A stretch of DNA of 64,000 nucleotides. It comes from Ciborinia camelliae. Taxonomy: Eukaryota > Ascomycota > Leotiomycetes > Helotiales > Sclerotiniaceae. The DNA is taken from positions 4,138,369 to 4,202,368 of the forward strand of contig JANPYM010000002.1 of NCBI GenBank assembly GCA_025890175.1, read 5' to 3'. Shown in pieces: positions 11,101-24,400 of the stretch. Position numbers and translations under genes: made by a program. The notes under the pieces were generated by a model that worked only from the letters and a program-made list of their open reading frames with translations, did not search any database and was not told where the DNA came from. How positions within the stretch are numbered: the stretch's first letter is position 1; each line of letters begins with the position of its first letter.

Positions 11101-12713
11101 GTAAGAGGAGGAGAAAACCTGAAACAAACCCACCATAGCCACTTGAATCATCATAACATCACATTCGTAACTCTCATCCAATAGAGCATAACAAAAGTCC
11201 CACCAGACCAGCGACACCACACAAAAAAACCCGTTGCCTGTCGCAAATATTCCCATAACCGTACATGTACATTTGCATATACATATACATTGCAGTACAT
11301 CTACATCACATTACATTACATTGCATTGTGCACAGGTTAGCTATACATAAATAACATCCATACGATACCATACATAACTTCACACCAGTACCGTGACAGC
11401 TTGATTTTGAACCCAGCCATCTCATCTCAAAGTCAAGGGGCGTACTGCATATGCAACGCGTCTGATGATATCCCCTCTCATTCCACTCAGTGAAATCGCC
11501 CCCTGTTTTCTTCTCCCAAATGAAAATTATCCAAATCCCATGAACTTTAAACTATAAACAAGAAACTCAAATTAGATATTGCTAGACAGAAACCCCGAGT
11601 TCGTCTTGGCATCACACTATACATAATTCAATACAAGAGAATACAATACATGCAATCCCTCCCTTCCTCCCTCCTTCCCTCTCTGTCTCTACCCTGCCCT
11701 GCACCATCTCCAGCTCATACAAGACAAGACAAGACCCCATCACATCACATAAACGAACAAGCTAAAGCTAAAGCTAAAGCTCCAGCTCAGAAGAGAAAGA
11801 AATTATGTATATATCCCGATTATTTGTATTTGTACACCCTAACCCCACTGGGGCCCGACTTGTAGCACATAAATATCCATCCCAGCACAGTAATCATTAC
11901 AATAACCACCCCTAACCCAACCGTGACACCCAAACACCAAACACCAAAAGCAAAACTTCGCACCACACCACACCATAGCACAGCACAGCATACCCGAAGG
12001 GATCCACTTCCTGTACATCTAACTGCAAAATACAATACAATAAAATACAAAACAAAACAATCCAGAATGGATGAGTGAACGAAAGTGTGTACAAACAATA
12101 CTAACAAGTTTGCAACACTGTAAAAAAATGATCCGGTTCCCGATTCCCGAGTCTCCGATTCTCTGCTCTATCTTTGTGTCTTGTATCTCTGTGTGAGGAT
12201 ACGTGCATATGATATTGATATTATGATATTAAGGCGAACTAATACTCCGTACCAGATCGAGGTCCACTAGTGACTGAGTGTATTTATTGCCTAGAGATAG
12301 ATATCCATCCTATTTCTCAATAACTTACTGAGATATCAAAACAATAGTCTACATATCTATAACTAGTATACAAATTGCAAATACATTATAAAAACCTACC
12401 TTGACACAACAAAGCCCATGAAATCAAATCAAATCAAAGTCACACGAGAAAAATTACTGTAATGCATAGAAACAGAACTTAAACACAAACACTAAGACTA
12501 GGAGATTTAAAATGCGGCCGGAACCAAACTACTGGAATTCTTTCAATTTTTCATCCCCTCTTTCTTTCTTCCCTTTTTTTCTCGGGATGTGAGCCGTCAG
12601 CCAGATAAATCATAGGCGAAGGTAATCTTACCTTTCCACTAGCATTTTATTTATCCCGTCCGGTCTGGTCCCGTCTGGTCTGGTTTTGCGCCATTCTTAT
12701 CAATATACTTAGG

Positions 12714-12736
12714 TAGGTAGGTAGTTAGGTAGGTAA
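12714..12736. repeat. (GGTA)n microsatellite
   Basis: Several aggt/ggta units broken by one t. Related GGTA/ACCT words recur at about 14095-14115, 22295-22326, 40143-40173, 40996 and 41480. Confidence 0.8.
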
Positions 12737-15174
12737 TACCTATCTATGTTGATGGAATCTAGATGGGATGTGATATGATCTGGCGACCGAGATACGGTAA
12801 GACATTAGAATCTCTTGCGAGATCTATCTCATGGAAGAGAGGTTAGAGGTTCTAGACAGTGGACCCATGTGATTTGTTTGGTTTGGGATTATTATATTAG
12901 ACGATACAAATGCAAATAAAAATCGAAGGAAAGCCCAAAACTACATGTCACAAGATAATATAGTAGCTACCTACTCTACTGAAAGATAGGACAGTGCTCG
13001 CTCAAACCAAATCTAGGTAATATCTGCATATGTGTAAAGAATAGATTTCCATTATAATTTTGCAATACTTTTACGGTATAGACGAACAAATATCACGGAG
13101 AGGAAGGGATTGCTTGCTTGCTTTCTTGTCACGGTGAAGGTATTAGGAAGGATTCACGGAAGGATTTACGGATCACCTATACCTAAGCCAACCAACGGGA
13201 AACAAACAAACTACATTCAAATCACATCACTACAAGGGGAATAGTTATGATTCCAAGATCTCTCTCTTATTAAGAATTAAGTAAATGTAATGTAAATAAA
13301 CCCCTACTAGCAAGTAAAAATGCTTAGATAGGTAATATATAGATAGATAGATAGTAAAATGAATTCTTTCATCACATCACATCTCGTGCATCTCCGTCCG
13401 GGTCATTCCCATCCATACTCAACTCTTATTCGGAGTGAGATCTTGATTTTCCTTCCCTTCCCTTCCATGCCCTTTCCGGTAACCCAGCTAGCTAGCTATT
13501 AATATCTCTCGATACCATACAACAGATACAGATATGCACCCCGTATTCCCACCAAAAAAATATCAAAAACCTTGCTTTGTCCCAAACAAACCCTGGAGAC
13601 AGACATACGCAGACCTGGTACATCCATTTTCGCGAACCCTCCCCCCCAAACCAGACCGGATCAGATTAGACCCCCAAACAAACGAATAAAGACCACACAT
13701 ATTTTTTGATAACCTGACAACTCCTCTCCTATGCGAACCTATAATGCCACACTGCGGGATTGGCCCCTACCGCCCGTGTACCCAGTTCAGTACATATGAA
13801 AGATAATTAACCCGCTGACTGTATAAAGATAAGATAAAACCCCCCCAAACAAAAACTAAGACGAATAGACAAATTGATATAAAAAATGAAAAGGGGAAAC
13901 AAATTGATGTTGTCTCAACTGACTCGACGGACTCGCGAAAATGGTATCTAGTAACGATAACGATATATCTCTCCTCAACACCTCCGCCACGCGACAAAAT
14001 GCAGAGCAAAGCAAAGCAAAGCAGGCTAATTACTAGTAGACAAATTGCAATGAAAATAGAAGATTGAAAAAAAAGAAAAGTTGGGACATAGTGAGTGGGT
14101 AGGTAGGTAGCTAGGATAAAGCGGCAGCAAAGGAAGACTGTGACACATTTGCAAGCTAGGCCCCCCTCCCGCCACAAGCAAGCTGATGTGAAACAGAACA
14201 AAGAGATCCCCATCTATCCCTTGCCCGCCCAAGGACAAAATGGGACTTTCAAAATAGAGAGACCCGTTATTGACGATAACACAACACAAGAGGTACGCAT
14301 GGGCGTTCTTGTGTCCAATGCATTGTATAGTGTAGTCAGTCCAACCCACACGTACACAACACAGGCTAAAAGGCGCACTATCTCGGGAATTATTCGCACT
14401 CGCATGCAAGCAATATGCGCAATGCAATGCAAGCTGCAAGTACTTCTCCAAATCGTGCAAGATATGCCAAGGTAAGCAAGGGTACAACATTCCATAGCTA
14501 GGAAGGTTACCAAGGTGGGTAGGTGTATAGCTAGGTCTTGTTTATTTGATAATGTGTGCCAGTGATAATGGCCATATGATGTAGATGAAACAAGATCTTT
14601 CTCGGGATTTTAGGGAAAGCCATGGGACAAAGTAGATGTGACACTGATACGAACAAAACAGTCCTAAGCAAGAAAATATGGAGAATAAAACAAGATAAGT
14701 GGCCAAGGGGAATATTGGTATATGCTAGTACGATAAAATGCAGTAAGGAGCAACTGGATTGATAAACGCCACACCACCAAAGGACATTGATTTAGTCCAG
14801 CCAGAACCAAGAACCAGAACCCCCCAATTCGCCACTCCCCATCCAAAGCAAGAGATATGCAATGAGGTCTAAAATAAGTGTTGATAAAATATTCGGATTC
14901 GGATGTAGTAGTGTCGTAGTGCATCAGGTGATACACCAGTCAGATAGATAAGGAATCTGAAGATAGATAGTCATGCATGTAACACAGTAAGAAACAGGGA
15001 AATAAGCGTGTGGCGGCAACATGGAGGATTGATATTGTGTGGTGGCTGTGTTCGAGAACGAAGATGATTGCGTAGAGTGGGATGATGAATTTGAAGAGGG
15101 TGTGGAGGATGAATGTAGCGTTAGAGAATTAAAGTAGTGTAGTAGCGTAGCGGTTTAGTATAGCCGTAATAGGT

Positions 15175-15290
15175 AACAAAGTAGTATAGTAGTAGTATAG
15201 TAGGAGTAGGTAGTAGGCAATAGGTAATAGTAGTAGGAGCAGGAGTAGGAGGAGTAGTAGTAGTAGTAGTAGTAGGTAGCAGGTAGTAGA
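15175..15290. repeat. Imperfect TAG/AGT trinucleotide array
   Basis: About 115 bp of tag/agt/agg triplets, including a run of seven agtagt-type units near 15255-15275. Reading it on the other strand gives a spurious poly-Leu frame. Confidence 0.85.
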
Positions 15291-15926
15291 ATCGTAATAG
15301 GCCGCGGTAGTATGCTTAAATCCATCGAGAGCAGGTATCATTAAAAATAACGAATAAACAAGAGGATGTTCGACAGAAGTGTTTCGTGAGACGCAAGGTC
15401 GCTAAGAGAAGCAAAGTATAACGACAAAAACAATCAAGGTATATTTTTAGTATACCTTAATAGTAGATACCGGTATTAGTCGTTTCGACCGTAACGATTA
15501 GGTTGATAGGTCGATTATGTCGATTTAGAGGTAGATTGATGTGCAGCAAGGGTAATTAGAGTAGTAGTGCATGGATTTGTGCGCAAGCCTCAAGGTATGT
15601 TGATGCAGGAATGTGCATGTGAGGGTAATACGAGATAATTTCTGCCGAATGAGCATTCATCATCTCGCACTAACCCACTTTCAATGCCCCATGCTAAAAA
15701 GAGAAACAACATCCCATGACCAATGAATTCCGTCCCTCGCAAAAAACGTTAAGTGAAAGAAGAAAGCACAACAGCACAGGACACCCACTCAAAAACCCTC
15801 TCAACACCCTCTTGCATACAGAATCCTAGATTCCCTATCAGATGTTAAGCTGAAGCCATTAGCCCATGATTTTGCTTCATTAGCTCAATACTTCCATCCA
15901 ATAGGACCGCGTAATCGATTCACGAT

Positions 15927-18394
15927 TCACGTACGCGGTATCTGCTGACTCTGTTGTTGATGTTGAAGAGAAGATAGAGCGCGACTTCCATTGCCTCCTC
16001 CAGCCATTGAAGCATCCACAACATTTCTCGGCGTCTGATGTTGTTGTTGACCTTGAGCTTGATAATCAACCCCTGGTCCCGAAGTGCCGGCGGCAGTCGC
16101 GGGACTATTATCAAGATAATTCGATAAGTCCCATGAGCCTCTAGCGCTTGCTGCTACAGCTGCCGCATTTCCAAGTTGTGCTTGATATTGTTGTTGTGGT
16201 GTAGGCATGTGATGTGTAGTTCCTTGTTGCCAATGACTCGACTCTTGTGCACCATGTGGTACACCTTGAAAGTTTATTGATTTTTGGCTCTGTGGTGAAA
16301 TGGCTCTTTGTGCGGGAATATTAGAATTGTAAGCTGTGGAAGTTGTTGATCCTGATATGGATCGTGGTGAAATTCCTCCATGGTGATCATTTGTGTATGG
16401 TAAGCCAGTAGATGAAGATTCCGTAGCGTAACCAGTGGAGCTGACAGGTGTCAGGAGGGCAGGAGCATGCGCGGGTGGAAGAGTTGAGGAAGGACTGGCG
16501 GACTAAATTTTCAATTTTCATCGTTAGCATTTTAGATGGTTCATACTGTATGTATACACATATCATACCAAATACCAAGGAAATCATGAAATGTGTGTGT
16601 GCTTACATATTTGCTGATAATCTTCTTCAAAGCTGGTCCTAAATCCTTCCAATGAAAGACCTTAACGTCCTTCTCAATATTACGAGGCTTGGGATTAGGG
16701 AACGCCATAATGACTTTAAAGAATTCTTCGCTGTCAGGCTTTCCTTTCGATACAGTCGCGGGTCGGAAACCTTCTAGATTTCTCCGTATCCTATTCTTTT
16801 CCTCGACAGTAAACTTTGCTGCTACTAATGCTTCCAATAAAGTGATAGTATCCACGCTTGTGACATAACAATCATTCTTCTCTTCCCAGTATATGCAGCT
16901 GATTACTACACAATTGGGTGGTCGTTCATCAGCTGAAATTGGGTTGAAAGTTGTCGTGATCGTGCATCCAGATTGTGATCGCTTGAATTGGACAAGCCGC
17001 CTCTTTGATTCCCATTCTTCTGCCGTCCAATTGTTTACCATCATATCACCCAAATCTCCACTAATTTCCAATTTTGCTTTGTTTGCGTACATTGGGTAAG
17101 GATTGTATGTGTGGCCTGCATGAGGTGTGGCACCTGGACTAGAGGATTGTAAGGTCGAAGTTCTTATCAAAGCTGGGTTGCCTGGAGACGGTAAGGATGA
17201 CATGTTGGATCGTTGCATTGAATTGGATGGTAAACCAGGACTTCGCGCCATACTTGAACCAATCGTTGAGTATCCAGAATTCCAAGTAGATACATGTGGA
17301 GAATGTGCTTTCAAAGTAGGCGGTGAAGCTGTCGATGAATTTCCATATCCATAACCCATGTTCCTAGGAGCAGCTTGAGTTGGATAGGAACCCGAAGATC
17401 GATTGTACTGAGGCATTAGGTTACTGTAAGCAGAACTTGCTTGAAGGTATGGTGAGTAGGAGGAGGGCGAGCCATCACTAGATGAAAATGCGTAAGGAAA
17501 CTCCTCTTTTGGTTTTAGCTGTTGAGAATTGCGTTTCGGTGGACTTCTCATTAATTCCGCAGACTCAGTTGAGATCTTTCTTTTCCTAGTTCCCTCGAGT
17601 GATTGAGGGCCATTTTCGTAAGTAAACTCCCCAACTTCAACCTTGGACATAACATCTCCGTCACCTTCCGTAAACATCGACACCGGTACTCTCGAACCAG
17701 ACCAATTTGTAGATGCCAAGTGAGGAACTTCACAAGACACAATATAATTGCAAACCCCTCCAGACTGGTTCATTTTTCTCACCGAAGCTTGGCATTTTTG
17801 CTGTCCAAACACCAAATAGAAGGTCGGCGAGTTCGAGGCTAATAGCTCGTACAAAGTGGTTATGTAGACGCTCACCGGAGTACCTTGACTTCCCCGCTGA
17901 GGCGAAAATGATGTAACTTCGGGTATCGGCGTAGACCCAACATTCAAGTAAGGACCCGCTTGTTCATCGTAAGTAGTACGTGTATTACCTGATGCATAAC
18001 CTAGTGGAGTCATCTGTCCGGCATTTTGGTAAACTGGGGCAGGCGTTGATGTTGGAATTGAAGACTGGGTTCCATATGAAGACGTTGAGTAAGGAAATGC
18101 ATTCTCGGGATATGATCTTCCAGTTTCGTAGCCTGCTTTTGGAGTTAGTGATTCCATGGTTTGCATAGCATTGAGGCAAAATGGTGCCCTTTTACCATAC
18201 TGACCATGGAGATGTGGTGGTTGCGGTTTCCCGTAGGCAGACATTGACAGAATATCTGTCGGGGAATCCGCCCGGGGCACAAGGGCTCCCTCGTACCCTC
18301 CTTCGTGTAAGGCTGTAGTCTCTGGTGATGGATAAGTTTCGTCAATTATTATCGGTCTACCAGAGGAAAGGTGTTCGGACTGAAAATGAAGCAT
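15927..18394 (-). CDS. medA: Medusa/MedA-type developmental transcription regulator (DUF7082 domain)
   Basis: Two coding exons: 16607-18394 and 15927-16502, joined in phase 0 (donor GTAAGC at 16606, acceptor TTTAG ending at 16503), giving 787 aa. The join reads SKY|SASPSST. The C-terminal block WTAEEWE..RRLVQF, then NERPPNC-like ERPPNCVV, CYVTSVDTI, EEKNRIRRNLEGF, FFKVIM and NPKPRNIEKDVKVF is the conserved core of MedA/Medusa proteins (Aspergillus MedA, Neurospora acon-3, Fusarium Ren1), nuclear regulators of conidiophore development. Ahead of it lies an IPT/TIG-like fold region (GTPVSVYITT...FYLVFGQQKC) and Ser/Tyr/Pro-rich linkers; a Gln-rich tail follows. The start is uncertain. The frame stays open upstream to 18778 but without an ATG. 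The first in-frame ATG is 18394, overlapping an intron-like acceptor (TTTTCAG, ends 18380). If that 5'-UTR intron is used, the start becomes 18244. Confidence 0.85.
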
Positions 18395-18449
18395 TGTATT
18401 AGCAATAAAGATATCTTCAGTTTTGAGGGGCTTGTAGGAATATACATAC
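18380..18449 (-). other. Candidate intron in the medA leader
   Basis: On the minus strand a canonical GTATGT donor (18449) is followed 70 nt later by a pyrimidine-rich CATTTTCAG acceptor (18380). The two ends are out of phase with the open frame, and no ATG precedes the junction in the frame it would create. If spliced, it is a 5'-UTR intron and translation starts at the ATG at 18244. Confidence 0.4.
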
Positions 18450-21400
18450 GTCGAACAGAGTGTAAGTTGAATAGGCCAGTTTGGCGGTGGGAGGGGAACT
18501 AATTTAGAAATACTATCGACTCCACAAGAACACCGTATAAAAACTTCCACGAATCGAGGAGTTCTACTATTGAATATCGAGAATATCGTAGAAACTCCGG
18601 TCCATGGAAATTGTAAGTATCTGGAATTGTTGAGGTCGTGAAGGAGATTGAAACTCGTGCGTTGTTGAGCTGCGTATCTATATGACGACCAGAAGGAATG
18701 CAGTATTTCGGTCAGAAGGCTTTCAGTGGAGGTAATTGTTCTTGACAGTGGAGTCTTTCTATGAACTTCAGGTGACAAAGTATTGAATGGATAATGATAG
18801 TCTGTGAGATGATTTTTGGAACCCTAGAACTCTTAGGTAGAATAGTTCCCTTTTCTCTTCTGTCCCTGGACAAATTAGGGTTCGATCCGCAATGACTTAT
18901 AACGATTGATGATGAGATGCCGAGTTTAAGTAAGAGAACTTGAATAGAACAGGCTAGTCGAAGAAATAGTTTCAGAGCTGAATCCTTTTTCAACAACGCT
19001 TGTTTTCCAATACCTTAACTAGTGATTTTAAGTTCCCGCACTCTAGAAATAACTAGGGCAAGGCGTAGGTGGTCTGAAAAAAGTCTCGGGAATGTGAAAC
19101 TAGAAGAATAAAGTACTTTAAAGGTCGATAAGGTTCCTAAAGGAAACTTCGTGAATCAATCAGCCTGAGTAACTTTACAAATGATGAAGAGAACAAAAAA
19201 TATTCTCAAGATGGCTGACGAGGGCGTTCATAGCTTAGTTGCATTCATAGTGAGGGATGGGTTGAGGCACGTACAGGACAAAGAATTTGAAGTTTCTTGG
19301 ATGTTCGAGAGGATTTGCCGATTGCCAGAAGATATGCAGCCACCCGGATGGTCGAACCTTTTCAATGAACCTGTTCGTTGCGAGGTAAATGTCAGTATTC
19401 GTATCTCAAAAGCATGCCGTCATGATGAGTGTGCTGGTGACAAGTTGTCGTCAAGAAAGGTGGTGTAGTATGGGCATGTAGTAAGTAGCATGTGCGCATG
19501 TTCTTGTGAATGATGAAGGAGGGTATACCAAGGGTACAACGATAGCCTAGTGGAAGGTTGCGTGGTAATCGAAGTGGAGGTTATGATTCGATCACTCTAG
19601 CCTATATAGAATGGCACATATGACTTTTCAGATGCAAGGATGAGGAGGTGTGATGAAAATAAGAATAAATAAAAAAGGTAAAGCGTGAAATACATACAAA
19701 TGGTGGGGTCTGGGATGCACTTTTAGGGTTTATGAGTAAGTTAAGTAACTTGAGCTGGGCAAAGAAGAAACGCAGTAGTTAGCTCAAAAAGTAAAGGCCC
19801 TGTTGCTCTTGATTGCTCAGATCTCGTGTAGGGTGCAAAGGCGGCTGATGGCTGATCTGCTGAATGTGGTCACACAATTTCAACGATTCGAGGAAGCTGC
19901 TTCAAAAGCCTCAGAAAGGCTGGGCCTGGTCAAAAGTTTTCTAACTCGTTTGCTTACTCCCAACGAAGGAATGCAAATATCTAGTCCGTTTATCGGGCCC
20001 TCGGTATAGTTTCGAACCCAGATATACTGTTTTCCGGCTTTCTATTTCACCCGATCGTGTATCGTATAGATTAAAAAACGTTTGACGTGTTGTATGGGAT
20101 GAAAATAGAGGCTTCGGACGGCGGGATTCGGCTGCAGGCTAGACACGTTCTTGATATGGGTGGTTGAGTGTGGCTGTTGCCTTCAGAGGATTTGGAATGA
20201 GGCAATGGTGCTTCGTTGACTCCGAGTCCGGGCAAAGAACTCTGTAGGGTTCGAAAATATGCGGTCGATATTTTGGTACAATCCTGCGCAGTTTTGGGTG
20301 CTTTCTAAAATCTTGAAACTATAGGTTTAGATGTAGTGGGAAGAAAAAGGGCTGACTTTAACTTCGAAGGCTGTGTGAAGGAGGCAGGTTCTTAATGCGG
20401 AAGGGTATATGAATGGTATGATATAGTAAGTAGCGTGGTGTCGGAAGTGAAGTGGCAGTAATCACTAATTAATATTTTATCGAAGTCGTTGAATGAATAT
20501 CAGGAGCTAGATATGGAAGGTGCGAAGTATGCAAAGATATTTCTGGTTTAAGAAAAAAGAAATCAAGGACGTAGTAGATCTGTGTATGGGTTTGTTCGAG
20601 AAGGCCGAGGTATGTAGTATAGGTAGGATCAATGTAGGAACATTAGAGCTTGACCGGGAGCTCTTCTCGAATTCGATGCTGACTTCAGAGATCGCTTGGG
20701 TGTGTTGTTTGAACTAAGAGGTGTAGTAAAACTATGACATGCATTCCCTAATGGAGAGGATAACAAGTGCGTTTTCTCGCTCTTGCATACGAGCCGGGTT
20801 TCTTTTTGGGGGGAGGTAAAGACGTGGGGATTTTAGACGTGGGATTCTTTGGAAAAACTGGGTGATGGTTTCGTAAGGTTCGAAGGATAGGGAAGCCAAG
20901 GTCGAATCTAATCGGGTTTGGTCGTGTGCTTCATTCGATGAAAGTAGATATTGATACTGTAGGTCGGCGACTGCGGCTTGAATTGATGAGATCGAAATGG
21001 AAATTATATTCTATGCCGAATTATTCAGAATGTGGAGAGGGAGGCTTTTGACAGCCAACTTTCGGATTGGATTGGACAGAATTGCTTCCTTTTTTCCCTC
21101 TCTTTTCCTTTTTCTTTCTTGAATAGCTCTTACTTTAGTTCCTTGGTCTGAAATTAAAAAAATTATGATAATTAATATTATTTATTATTATTTTTTGAAA
21201 AGATGGTACAAAATTTACAAGAACAACATTAGTGCACCCAAAAATTCATGATGGGAATGTGGATGACGGAACTTTACTGTAAGAGGCGGTGACATTTTTC
21301 CCTAGGGAGTGGAATGGGGACAAGGGAAGCCCACTCAAGCTCAAGGATATAAGTTCGAATAGAATTCTAACGAGGACCCTTGTTCGGAGAGGGATTATGC

Positions 21401-24400
21401 TTTAGGTATGGGAGAATTTCTGTTATTCGGACAACTTTCCTCTTTTTAACAAGCCCCTATGGAATGATCTTTTTATTTTCCATTAGTTTACAAGGAATTA
21501 TATGGGGATGATCGTTCTATTACAAGGGTAATAGAAATTTCGAAAGGGAACTCTTACCCTGTTGACTTGTATGCTAAGTTACTACTCCGTACATATGCTT
21601 GCTTGTACTGTAGTAACTGTACGGAGTATGCTTGGCTACTTGAGAGAGCATTTCGGTAATCAAGTCGACATGGGATAGATCCACGGGTAAGGAGCCACCA
21701 TAGATGGCCGCGAGATGAGATGTTATTGTCGTACAACGTGCCTAGGTAGTAGTTTTCCCCTGCTAGGCCCATCGATTCAATTGCGGCGAAGCTATTTAGT
21801 GGATCAAAATAGGGCCACGACTAATATAAAAATAGCGACGAATTGGAACCTTTTCTACCTCTATAAGCCTTCTAAAAGCCCATGACAACTTAAAGGATCC
21901 CTTCTAATTCCCTAAAGCTCTACCCTGTAAACTCTGTTTTCTTCCCTGATCCCTTGTTTAGAAGCTACCTAGAAACTTATTAGAAGCCACGGGTACCAGA
22001 GAATCCACTGCCCGGAATTCCCTAGAACCCTGAAAGAATATACTTACTGTACTGGTCCTCCGCTTTTGTAGAGAACACTGAATGATCGAACAATAATAAG
22101 ATGAATGGGAATCATAGCACTCGTAGAAGGATGATAGAATGAAATGAAATCAAATTGATTAATGATAATTGAGGGGCAGCGTTTCTTGGGTTTATTTCGT
22201 TTCTCATTAAAGAGCTCTGGAAATCCTTTTGATAATGAAGGGGGATTCTCGGTTGAGCAAATGCAATACAGTACCTTACCGGTACAACACAGCAAAGAGT
22301 AGGTACCTACTACCTAGGTAGGTAATAAATGGCATTACACATAGTTATTGCGACGATGTGAGGATTATTTTTTTCATTCAATCAATCACATTCATATTCA
22401 TATTTTATGCTGCCGATCCTACTGTATTCAATCCATCATATTTCGCATCGCAACTCGTGGAGAATACATACATCGGCAGTACAGTAAAAAGCCCACGTAA
22501 AGTTCCACGTATACACTCAGGAGGACTCAGGGCTGCACAATAAAAGTCGAGTCCCTCGTACGAAGATTACCAAAAGTGCGGTACGTACCGTTCATTGAAC
22601 TTCAATTCATGCCCAAACGAAATATTCCGAAGAAATTATCATCTGCCCTTTGGCAGCTTTACATCTTGCATATAATACTATACTTGCAGTCTTGCACTCT
22701 TGTAGTCTTGCATAAATGAACATCACGACTCACAGTGCACAGTTCACAGTTCACTTTGTACGTACAGCACCTTCATTAATATCCATGTCCGGTCAATGAT
22801 TGTGAAACTTATTATTCCTTTTCTTTTCCTTTTCGCTCGGCACTTGAGAAGATCATGTCATTTATTTGAGAGTGTACCTTGTTAAAACTTAATAGCTCAT
22901 CCCTGGCTATTAATCCTATTCTGTAGGTTTATCAAATATTATCTATCTAGGTTGACGATCTCATCTCATCATCATCTAAATCCGAATTTAGCTTCTTCCC
23001 TCGTGATGGTAAGCTCATTTAGGGTTATCATGAACCAGGACATCATTTACTATTCTCTCCCATAGTCCTGGGTCTGCTTACTTTCTGTCGTTGTACTCTA
23101 GACAATCCCTCTCGGAACAAGCGCTAATACCAAGAAAGAATTCTTGCGCAATATTGTACAGCAGCTCAAATTTTTCGACATATTCTCCTAGCTACATAAC
23201 ACAAGCACAAATGACCACTTTATCGGAGAAAAAATTCTTGCTCTTCGGTCCAGAGCTGGCAAGGCGAGCGGGATGAACATGGGAGGCTCGACTCTTTTGG
23301 GAATTAATGGCTTTCACTTCTCATGCTGAAAGGCTTGGAGCGAGAGCTGGTGTTCATGATAGGCAATACTAATACTGCTGCTGAACTAATTGATCGGGAA
23401 GTGGATTCCTCCACCAATATTTGATAGTTATGGATTTTCCATATCATCAGTGTGATTAAAGACGCCTTCAATGATGAATAGGCGTTGGAGTGTTGCTTGA
23501 CGAATCACGGCAGCAGTGTAAAGGCTGCTGCAGGCAAAGGATCGACACTTGGATGTTCGGGAGTGTCAGGTCATCTACATTATGAGAGAGTGCTATGCCT
23601 AGGTATGTGTGCATATTGTGCATATTAGACAGGGTTAGCAGTGTAGGATCACTAGACACTGGACGCCACAAACGACAGGCCTGTTCGGAAAGGAAATCCG
23701 AATTCTGAGTTGAACGGATAGTATGTACCTCTTTTCCCTTTTTGTGCCCGGTGTATCCAAATTGATATTCTAAATCTTTCTTGGTTGAGTTAAAAAGGGA
23801 TAGAAACTGGGGATGGTAGATGGACTGTTGCTCAACCATGGGAAGGCCCTCAAACCCTTACGAGAAAACCGCAAGCCTCCCGTCGCGACCGTCGGAGCAC
23901 AGATTAAAATCGTATTCACCGCTGCTGTGGAATTCAAGAAAGGAGGGAAAATAACTTGCATTATTACCCCGTATCTTAGTCTTTCTGATACTGCAGTGCT
24001 TTCCCTTGTTGGTGACACTCACGTAGAAATGCTTTCTTTTGCTCCCCCAAAGGAAGCAAAGAGGAATGCGTAATACAGCGGTCAAAAGACTTGCCTCCTC
24101 TGTCCTCGTAACCCATTGCTCATATAACCCGAGTTTTCTCGTCTGCCATTCAATCATGTGAACTATGAATAGAACAATAAAACGACCACAATAAAATAGC
24201 TCCATCTTCGTAATATATTTCTGAAAATATCGATAGCTTTTCTGACATAACAGTCAGAGAACTGATTAGATCATGCGGGAGATTTCCCCAAAGTATCTCC
24301 GAACTAATCCTAGTCAAGTAATAAATTCAGGAGTGGATGAGTGGACGAGCTTCCCTTTACTCATTTGGGGAATGATGATTGGATAATTATACCTTGAGAG

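Larger units (their letters stand above)
11101..15926. other. Gene-free, strand-asymmetric simple-sequence region downstream of medA
   Basis: The + strand is rich in A and C (many acaaac/aaacaaa/catcacat words), the minus strand in T and G. Numerous short tandem repeats occur: aagctaaagct at about 11760-11790, GGTA units at 12714-12736, taga units near 13340-13355, and TAG/AGT units at 15175-15290. Open frames of up to ~150 codons on the minus strand (13767-14490) are low-complexity and lack coding character. This could be a very long medA 3' UTR or a noncoding transcript, but nothing in the sequence proves transcription. Confidence 0.45.

Noticed and set aside
13767..14490. Overlapping minus-strand frames of 99-154 codons
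   Set aside because: Low-complexity Leu/Phe/Ser/Cys text, mutually overlapping in different frames, no motif or splice logic.
15129..15341. Poly-Leu/Tyr frame
   Set aside because: It is the TAG/AGT microsatellite read in frame.
18395..18778. N-terminal extension of medA to 18778
   Set aside because: The open frame begins at TTG, has no ATG and does not look like conserved coding sequence; kept only as a possible leader.
18878..18890. tRNA B-box-like gggttcgatcc
   Set aside because: No matching A box or cloverleaf could be built from the preceding 60 bases.
23813..24073. 86-codon frame on the + strand
   Set aside because: No motif, no splice partners, not distinguishable from random open frames in this AT-rich gap.
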